Made by a program: the position numbers and the translations under genes. From Myxococcales bacterium (lineage in GTDB: Bacteria; Myxococcota_A; Polyangia; Haliangiales; Haliangiaceae), in assembly GCA_016720595.1 (NCBI GenBank), contig JADKKI010000024.1, positions 138,890-202,889 on the forward strand: a DNA stretch of 64,000 bases, in the 5' to 3' direction. Every line of letters begins with the position of its first letter. Position 1 is the first letter of the stretch. Positions 58,410 through 64,000 of the stretch are shown here, one piece after another. Below the pieces are notes generated by a model. That model made no database searches. It worked only from the letters and a program-made list of their open reading frames with translations, and was not told the origin of the DNA.

Positions 58410-60193
58410 TAGATGCCCTCCAGCTCGCCGGTGCGGAGCCGGCGCGCGCCTTGACGCTCGAGCTGCGCGATCGTCTGCACCAGGCACCAGTCGCCGTGGA
58501 CGTAGTAGTCCGTGCCCGGGAACGGACCGCTGACGAGCCTCGCTCCGGCGGCCTCGACGGCCTTGGCGATCGCGTCCTTGTTCATGTACTTGAACTCGCC
58601 CGCCAGGTAGACGGTGGAGCCGGGGAGTCCGCGGCCGAGGCGGCGCACCACGGCGAACGTCGGCTCGATCGTCGGGCGATCGGGCTCGCCGTCGTGCGGT
58701 GCCGGCTTCGCGAGGCCGATCACGCCCGCATGACCGCCCGCAAGCGCGGCGATCGCCGGCTGATGCGCCGTGGCGCGCTCGATCATCCACCGCTCGTGCG
58801 GACCGGGGAACGGATCGAGGGCGACATCGTTCGTGATCTCCGACGGTGGAAGATCCTCGGCGAGCAGCCGCTGCATCAGATCCGGCCGCCCCGCGCGGTA
58901 GCAAGCGAGCGCGCGGGCGCACACCAGCTCCGGCGTCTGGAGCCGCGCGGTCGCCGCGAGCTCGAGCGCCGCCAGCGGGCGGCCGTGGATGGCGAGATGC
59001 AGCGCGCCGAGGTCTGCGCCCTGCAGCGTCTGCGCGGCGGCGGTGAGCTGCTTGACTCGACCGCGCCGAGCGAGGTCCTCGAGGTAGAGCTCTCGCACGA
59101 GCTTCTGCGATTCGGGATGCGCGGAGACCAGCTCGCGCGCGCGCAGCGGATCCGCGGCCCCGCGCACCATCCAGCCCCACATCGCGTACAGGTACGCCTC
59201 GGGGTGCCGGGCGAACTTCGTCAGCGCGCCGAGATCATCCGCGGCCTGGCGGCACTTCGCGGTGCGCTCCGCGAGCGGGATCACCGCGCTCGCGCGCGCC
59301 ACCTTCAGCCCGCGCACCGTGGGCACCACGCCGCGATTCGCGAGGTGCCACTTCGCACGCTGCCGGAGCAGATCGGCGAACTTCATCCCGGCGAGCGTGT
59401 CCTCGAGCTTGCCGAGGTGCTGCTCGCCACCGAGGCCGATCGCGAGGAACAGCATCTCGAGCCGCTCGTCGACCGCGGCCTCCGCGGCGCGCGAGACCAG
59501 GAGCGGGACCGCCTCCTCCCCGAGCGTGGCGCCGACCAGCCGGAGCGCCCGCAGGCGATGCTGCGCCTGGATGTCCGCGATCGAGACGAACAGCACGCGC
59601 GCCAGGGGCGGGCTCGCGAACGCTTCGAGCGCATCACCCCACAGCCCGGGCGCCTTGGCGAAGATCGCCGCCACCATCTCGCTGCTCACGTGCCGCAGCG
59701 CGTGCGGCAGCTGTTCGCTGGTGACCTTGCCGGCGATCGTGGCGGCGTCCGCGAGCTTGGCCAGCGCCTCGTCGGCGAGCTGCACGGCGTCGGCTGGCCA
59801 CAACGTGCTCGGATGCATCGCGCGGAGCTGGCGGTAGCCGAGCGTCCAGGTGGCCTGCTCGCGCACGGGCTCGGGGGTCAGGGGGTCCGCGACCAGGGCC
59901 GCGAGCCGCTTCGCCGTCTCGGCCGAGGGGAAGCGCGTCAGCCAGATGCAGCCACGGCGCCGAAGCTCCACCGCATGCTTGGCCTGGATCATCCAGTACC
60001 CGACCTCGGCCAGCGACGGATCCGCCCCGACCCAGGGCTCGCCGTCATCGATCACGCGCGCGAGCCGCTCGAGGGGGACCCCGTCGAGGACCCCCCCATC
60101 GGTGGGCATCATCCCGAGGACGTCGCGGATCCGGTACCGGAGCGCGGGCGGCACCGCGTCCAGCTCCCCCAGCTTCACCGGCAGCTCGGTCAC
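58409..60193 (-). CDS. HEAT-like repeat protein with C-terminal BRCT-like domain
   Basis: A 594-residue protein. The GTG at 60193 gives MTELPVKLGELDAV, and upstream frame extension runs into the divergent gene. Residues to about 470 are helical repeats of HEAT type (PEPVREQATWTLGYRQL, LRALRLVGATLGEEAVPLLV). The last 70 residues look like a BRCT fold (STVYLAGEFKYMNKDAIAKA, VEAAGARLVSGPFPGTDYYV, LVQTIAQLERQGARRL). BRCT modules bind phosphopeptides or DNA ends in repair and signalling. It is coupled to the TPR gene. Confidence 0.66.
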   Translation of the reverse strand: MTELPVKLGELDAVPPALRYRIRDVLGMMPTDGGVLDGVPLERLARVIDDGEPWVGADPSLAEVGYWMIQAKHAVELRRRGCIWLTRFPSAETAKRLAALVADPLTPEPVREQATWTLGYRQLRAMHPSTLWPADAVQLADEALAKLADAATIAGKVTSEQLPHALRHVSSEMVAAIFAKAPGLWGDALEAFASPPLARVLFVSIADIQAQHRLRALRLVGATLGEEAVPLLVSRAAEAAVDERLEMLFLAIGLGGEQHLGKLEDTLAGMKFADLLRQRAKWHLANRGVVPTVRGLKVARASAVIPLAERTAKCRQAADDLGALTKFARHPEAYLYAMWGWMVRGAADPLRARELVSAHPESQKLVRELYLEDLARRGRVKQLTAAAQTLQGADLGALHLAIHGRPLAALELAATARLQTPELVCARALACYRAGRPDLMQRLLAEDLPPSEITNDVALDPFPGPHERWMIERATAHQPAIAALAGGHAGVIGLAKPAPHDGEPDRPTIEPTFAVVRRLGRGLPGSTVYLAGEFKYMNKDAIAKAVEAAGARLVSGPFPGTDYYVHGDWCLVQTIAQLERQGARRLRTGELEGI

Positions 60194-60243
60194 CTCGCGA
60201 GCATAGGGCACGGAGCCCGGGTCCTGGTACCGTCCGGGTGAAC

Positions 60244-61032
60244 ATGCGCACCGCCGCACCGTCCAACCCGGTCATGACGCACCCGCGCCTGACCTCCCTG
60301 CTCGGCGCCCTCCTCGGCGCCCTCCTCGCGGTCCACCCCACCGTGGCCGATGCCGATGCCCCCAAGCGGGCGCCGGCCCCGCCGGCCGAAGTGGCCAAGG
60401 GATCGATCAAGGGGACCGTGCTGTTCGAAGGAGAGCCGCCGGAGCGCGCGACCCTCGATCGCAAGAGCGATCCGTTCTGCGCGAAGCAGACCGCCACCGC
60501 GAACGCCGATGACGTGGTGGTGACCAAGGGCAAGCTCGCCGGCGTGCTGGTCCGGATCAAGAACGGCTCCGCGGGCACCCACGCTGCGCCGACGACGCCG
60601 GCCGTGATCGATCAGGTGGGCTGCGCGTATTCCCCGCACGTGATCGGGATCGTCGCCGGCCAGAAGATCGCGGTGCGCAACAGCGACGGCACGTTCCACA
60701 ACATCCGCGGCATCCTCAAGGGCAAGGACGTCGTCAACAAGATGCAGGCCGCGAAGGCCGCCGACGTCAGCATCGAGAGCAAGGCGGCGGCCGATGACGT
60801 GATCGAGCTCGCGTGCGGCGTCCATCCGTGGATGCACGCGTTCGCCGTGGTCCAGGATCATCCGTACTTCGCGGTCACCGGCAGCGATGGCGTGTTCGCG
60901 ATCTCGGGCCTCGCGCCCGGCACGTACACTCTCGAGGCGTGGCACCCCACGCTCGGCGCGAAGTCGATGACCGTCAAGGTCGGCGTCGGGGCGAAGGCCT
61001 CGATCAACGCGCGGTTCTCGTACAAGCCCTGA
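60244..61032 (+). CDS. Exported cupredoxin-like protein with a CarboxypepD-type tail
   Basis: About 262 residues. The N-terminal signal (LTSLLGALLGALLAVHPTVADA) is cut before DAPKRA; ATG 60274 is an equally good start. The middle is cupredoxin-like: GTFHNIRG gives a His, and ACGVHPWMHAF gives Cys, His and Met in the spacing of a type-1 copper site. The last 70 residues are a beta-sandwich of the carboxypeptidase-regulatory type (GLAPGTYTLEAWHP, VKVGVGAKASINARF). Similar proteins are annotated as methylamine-utilisation or plastocyanin-like and are thought to carry electrons in the periplasm. It is divergent from the HEAT/BRCT operon. Confidence 0.75.
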   Translation: MRTAAPSNPVMTHPRLTSLLGALLGALLAVHPTVADADAPKRAPAPPAEVAKGSIKGTVLFEGEPPERATLDRKSDPFCAKQTATANADDVVVTKGKLAGVLVRIKNGSAGTHAAPTTPAVIDQVGCAYSPHVIGIVAGQKIAVRNSDGTFHNIRGILKGKDVVNKMQAAKAADVSIESKAAADDVIELACGVHPWMHAFAVVQDHPYFAVTGSDGVFAISGLAPGTYTLEAWHPTLGAKSMTVKVGVGAKASINARFSYKP

Positions 61033-61038
61033 GGGCTG

Positions 61039-61836
61039 TCACCAGTGGCGCTTGCGCACGTCGCGCAGCCACGCATCCACCGCGGCGACCGCGGTCGGCG
61101 GAGGATCCGCGGGGATCACCGCCGTCCGCCACGCGCCATCCACGGCGTCGATCATGTCGGTCAGCCGGCTGCGCCACACCGCCGCGTGCGTGGCCTCGAG
61201 CTCGGAGCGCTCGCCGGTGCGCTTGATCGTCAACAGCTCGTCGACCTCGTTCGGGAGGTGATCGCGCAACCGCTCGAGATCGATCACGAGCTCGCCGCGC
61301 GTGAGCAAGTGGACCCCGGTGGCCGCGGTGCGCAGCACGTAGAGGGCGCGCTTCGCGGTGGGCTTCTGATCGAACAGCCGCAGCTGGCTGGTGGCGAACC
61401 CGCCGTAGTGCTTCGCACAACGGCGCGACAGCACGGGCCGCACCACCGATCTCGCCTCGGCGAGCAGCGCCGCATCGCCGCCGAGGACCAGCTCGCCGAG
61501 GATCCTCTCGAGGTAGTTGCCGTTGCCCTTGATGGCACCGCGCAGCACGTGCGCGAGCTCGTTCGAGCCATAGTCCAGCTCGACGCCCTCGATCACCTCG
61601 ATGCGATCGCCGGGGTCCTCCACCACATCGAGCCCGACCAGCGTCTGCGTGGGCGCGATGTGCACGCACTTGAGATCGAGATCGCTGTCGGGCGAAGGGA
61701 ACCCGTACGCGTGTGCCCCCGAGAGGTACACGACGAGGTGCGTGCGCTCGGCCTCGCGGGCGGCGATGAACCGCTTCGCGATCACCTGCTGGTGCGCGCT
61801 GAGGACACTCCAGGGATCCTTGGTCACGTCATTCAT
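61039..61836 (-). CDS. RlaP-type nucleotidyltransferase (pol-beta superfamily), second copy
   Basis: A 265-residue protein. The nucleotidyltransferase signature is SGAHAYGFPSPDSDLDLKCV near residues 39-58, with two metal-binding Asp in SDLDL. It aligns with RlaP/PF10127 proteins, in which a GSxxxG and SDxD pattern precedes a helical tail. Helices rich in Leu and Arg follow (LVIDLERLRDHLPNEVDELL). The family occurs with RNA-ligase and tRNA-modifying genes in some phages and bacteria. The target is unknown. Its ATG lies inside the 3' end of the preceding NTase gene (8-bp overlap). Confidence 0.78.
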   Translation of the reverse strand: MNDVTKDPWSVLSAHQQVIAKRFIAAREAERTHLVVYLSGAHAYGFPSPDSDLDLKCVHIAPTQTLVGLDVVEDPGDRIEVIEGVELDYGSNELAHVLRGAIKGNGNYLERILGELVLGGDAALLAEARSVVRPVLSRRCAKHYGGFATSQLRLFDQKPTAKRALYVLRTAATGVHLLTRGELVIDLERLRDHLPNEVDELLTIKRTGERSELEATHAAVWRSRLTDMIDAVDGAWRTAVIPADPPPTAVAAVDAWLRDVRKRHW

Positions 61837-63070
61837 CGAACCGAGCCTCCGGTGGCACAGGCGCACCCTCGCCCCACGGACCCTCCGTGCGCACGATCCA
61901 GCGCCGCGCCGCCTCCTCCCGCGCCAGCCGCAGCACGCGATCGGCGGCGGCGACATCGGGATGCCTCGGGAGCGGGCTCGCCTCACGCGCAGCCTCGAGC
62001 CGTGGGGTGAGATCGCGCGCGAGCGCCATGACCTCGGGCATCGGCACCAGGCCGCGCTTGATCGCGAGCAAGGTCGGGCGAAGGGCCTCCGACACGCGGA
62101 CCTCGGGCGGCTCTCCGCCGAGCCAGCGGATCGCCATGTCGAGCAGGCGGATCAGGTTGTAGGCATTCTTCGGCCTGAGATCCCGCGGCAGCTCGAGCTG
62201 CGTGGCCGCGGCCGCGCGCAGCGAGGCCCAGTCGTTCGCGGCGATCGCGCCTTGATCGAACATCGAGCGATACAGCTGCTTGATGTAGTCCCGCGCACGC
62301 GCGATCGCATCGGCCCGGGTCGGCGCCGCGATCTGGGCCGAATCCGCGAGCCGCTCTGCGGCGGCGCCCAGCTCGAGTGCGGGATCGTCGCGGAGCCAGC
62401 CGATCACCGTCACGCGGTGCTCCGCGAGCCGCTGGTTGTGCTCGAGACGATCGAGCTGCGAGAGCGCATAGCGCCCGAAGCTCCCGTAGATCTCCTGCGA
62501 GACGAACGCGCCGCGGATCGCCACCAGCTCCGCGCCCATCGGATCCACGATCGCGGGCGCCGCGAATAGCATCTCGAGCGTGTTCGGATCTGCCCGCAGC
62601 GCCTGCCGGATCGCCTTCCCGATCTCCCAGTAGCTCTGCGATCCATCCACCGAGGCGAGATCGAGCGGCGGATCCACGAGGCCTGTCGTCCACGGCATCG
62701 GCAGCACGAACACACCGCGCCGATCCTCGTCGGAGCCCTCCTCCGCCACGCCCCACGCGCGTGAGCCCACGATGGTATCGATCACCACGCACGGTCGTAG
62801 CTGCTCCCAGGCGAGCGCACGCCGCAACGCGTAGCGCGCCACGCCGAGCTTTCGCGGCAGCACCTCGTCGCGGAGGAACCGCGCGCGCTTGCCATCGAGG
62901 AACACCACCTCCACCCCCTCGCCATCGCTCACCACCACCCGGGCGGTCGCACCCTGCGTGCGGAGCTCGCCAAAGACGATGCGATCGACGCGCGTCGTCA
63001 CCTCGGTGCCCGCCGGGAGCGGGACCGCGGCCGGATCGAGATCGGCCAGACCGCCGAGCCGCAGCGCCAT
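61829..63070 (-). CDS. RlaP-type nucleotidyltransferase (pol-beta superfamily), first copy
   Basis: A 413-residue protein. A 100-residue N-terminal beta domain (TEVTTRVDRIVFGELRTQG, VVVSDGEGVEVVFLDG) precedes the nucleotidyltransferase signature TIVGSRAWGVAEEGSDEDRR near 101-120. Its SDED carries the metal-binding acids, and DRRGVFVLP is typical of the RlaP/PF10127 family. A long helical tail follows. The downstream gene encodes a second member with a different signature, so the two may form a heteromeric enzyme. ATG 63070 is where homology begins; the frame is open upstream. Confidence 0.82.
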   Translation of the reverse strand: MALRLGGLADLDPAAVPLPAGTEVTTRVDRIVFGELRTQGATARVVVSDGEGVEVVFLDGKRARFLRDEVLPRKLGVARYALRRALAWEQLRPCVVIDTIVGSRAWGVAEEGSDEDRRGVFVLPMPWTTGLVDPPLDLASVDGSQSYWEIGKAIRQALRADPNTLEMLFAAPAIVDPMGAELVAIRGAFVSQEIYGSFGRYALSQLDRLEHNQRLAEHRVTVIGWLRDDPALELGAAAERLADSAQIAAPTRADAIARARDYIKQLYRSMFDQGAIAANDWASLRAAAATQLELPRDLRPKNAYNLIRLLDMAIRWLGGEPPEVRVSEALRPTLLAIKRGLVPMPEVMALARDLTPRLEAAREASPLPRHPDVAAADRVLRLAREEAARRWIVRTEGPWGEGAPVPPEARFDE

Positions 63071-63139
63071 CGGGTGCGATGGTACCGCGCTTACACAGGC
63101 CTTACCGGCGGGTGATGCACCGTGTGGAACCCTGTACGA

Positions 63140-63355
63140 ATGCACCGCCTCACGCCCTGGATCCCCCTCACGACGATCGTGGGCCTCTCGGTCTCGCTCG
63201 CCGTCCTGCTCGCCCGTCCACCGCAGACGACGATCGTGATCACGACCGTGGTTCCATCACCCACCCTCCAGGTCGCGCCGCACGTGGTCCCGGCGTTCTG
63301 CTACCGCTGGGACCTGCGCTACAGCAGCATCGACCTCAGGCCGTGGTGCTCGTGA
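63140..63355 (+). CDS. Small single-pass membrane protein
   Basis: A 71-residue protein starting MHRLTPWIPLTTIVGLSVSL, with one hydrophobic segment (IPLTTIVGLSVSLAVLLA) and then a Pro/Thr/Val-rich outside part ending VPAFCYRWDLRYSS and IDLRPWCS. Two Cys near the end could form a disulfide. It lies 76 bp upstream of the GH25 lysozyme on the same strand. The function is unknown. Confidence 0.45.
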   Translation: MHRLTPWIPLTTIVGLSVSLAVLLARPPQTTIVITTVVPSPTLQVAPHVVPAFCYRWDLRYSSIDLRPWCS

Positions 63356-63431
63356 TGGCCATCCCGTGCACATCCGGGTAGTTGTGGTGTACTGAGAATC
63401 TCTGGGGCGACTCCGGCGTTACGCGAAGAAG

Positions 63432-64000
63432 GTGCGCAAGCGGCTGTGGCCGGTCATGGCGATCGCGGCGGTGCTCGCGTTCGGCGCGATCCTCATGGCC
63501 GTGATGGTGTTCGGCGGCGACAAGGAGCCCGGCCTCGAGCTGCCCGCCTGCGTCGATGGCCCGGTCACCCCCGGGATCGATGTCTCGTACTACCAGGGCA
63601 CGATCCAGTGGCCGCGCGTCCACAAGGCCGGGATCCGGTTCGCGTTCATCCGCGTCTCCGATGGCCTCACCGTGCGGGACTCGATGTTCACGCAGAACTG
63701 GGCCGGCGCGAAGCGCGCTCGGATCCTGCGCGGCGTCTACCAGCACTTCCGTCCCGATGAGGGCGCGGTCGCACAGGCCGATCTCGTGATCGCGGCAGTG
63801 GCGCACGAGCCGGGAGAGCTCCCGCCGGTCCTCGACGTCGAGGTCACGGGCGGCAAGTCTCCGGCCCATGTGGAGCGCCAGGTCCGCGCCTGGGTCGAGC
63901 GGATCCGCGCCAAGCTCCACGTCGAGCCGATCATCTACACGAGCCCCGAGTTCTGGAAGGATGCCGTAGGCGGCGCTGATCTCGAGACAGCCGCTGTGGG
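63432..64000 (+). CDS. GH25-family lysozyme, membrane-anchored (partial, runs off the end)
   Basis: The frame is open from 63396 to the end of the window. GTG 63432 gives MRKRLWPVMAIAAVLAFGAI, a membrane anchor or uncleaved signal. The GH25 fold follows: TPGIDVSYYQGTIQWPRV with the first catalytic Asp near residue 48, FAFIRVSDGLTVRD, RGVYQHFRPDEG, then PPVLDVEVTGG with the second Asp-x-Glu pair, and PIIYTSPEFWKDAV. The family hydrolyses the MurNAc-GlcNAc bond of peptidoglycan. The C-terminus lies beyond the window. A short extension to other start codons is possible. Confidence 0.85.
   Translation, partial: MRKRLWPVMAIAAVLAFGAILMAVMVFGGDKEPGLELPACVDGPVTPGIDVSYYQGTIQWPRVHKAGIRFAFIRVSDGLTVRDSMFTQNWAGAKRARILRGVYQHFRPDEGAVAQADLVIAAVAHEPGELPPVLDVEVTGGKSPAHVERQVRAWVERIRAKLHVEPIIYTSPEFWKDAVGGADLETAAV

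Overview
The window is very GC-rich and gene-dense. It carries many lipoproteins with a short N-terminus and lipobox, a Ser/Thr kinase with a membrane tail, large HEAT/TPR proteins, Wzz-type exopolysaccharide genes and multihaem lipoproteins. Together these suggest a myxobacterium-like member of Myxococcota. This is inference from gene content; no rRNA or tRNA gene was seen.

Layout. 1-4732: end of an exopolysaccharide operon (glycosyltransferase, two Wzz-like chain-length proteins, a tyrosine-kinase-like ATPase), joined by overlapping stops and starts. 4798-9041: two-gene RND efflux operon on the minus strand. 9126-12663: SAM methyltransferase, then a thioredoxin / Met-Gly lipoprotein / DUF302 operon and a DUF4091 lipoprotein. 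12722-17485: a glycosyltransferase-epimerase fusion, an outer-membrane protein and an FAD oxidoreductase. 17535-25526: a lipoprotein gene split by a 170-bp pure G/C tract, and two coupled giant genes with Asp-rich tracts (propeller-SUKH-SUFU-TPR, then HEAT). 25586-34509: three haem-binding lipoproteins, two of them tandem paralogues. 34711-41775: membrane protein, acyl-CoA dehydrogenase behind a FadR-type operator, beta-barrel protein, alpha/beta hydrolase lipoprotein, Ser/Thr kinase. 41816-44772: a TetR regulator and two divergent LGFP-repeat lipoproteins (lysozyme-like, C39 protease-like) with twin operators. 44773-45471: a non-coding, hairpin-rich stretch. 45472-51655: a HEAT-metallopeptidase-vWA protein and its MoxR-type ATPase. 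51656-53559: sirtuin, lipoprotein, SDR. 53806-60193: an operon of a HEAT/BRCT protein, a TPR protein and a DUF4345 protein. 60244-64000: cupredoxin-like protein, two overlapping RlaP-type nucleotidyltransferases, a small membrane protein and the start of a GH25 lysozyme.

Four genes are out of frame or interrupted, each at or near repetitive or GC-rich sequence. One is explained exactly by a 19-bp tandem duplication and one by an extra base in a trinucleotide run. They may be sequence errors or real slippage. The strongest candidates for an undescribed system are the HEAT-HExxH-vWA plus MoxR pair with its structured leader, the SUFU/SUKH giant protein with its HEAT partner, and the triplet of haem-plus-PPC lipoproteins.
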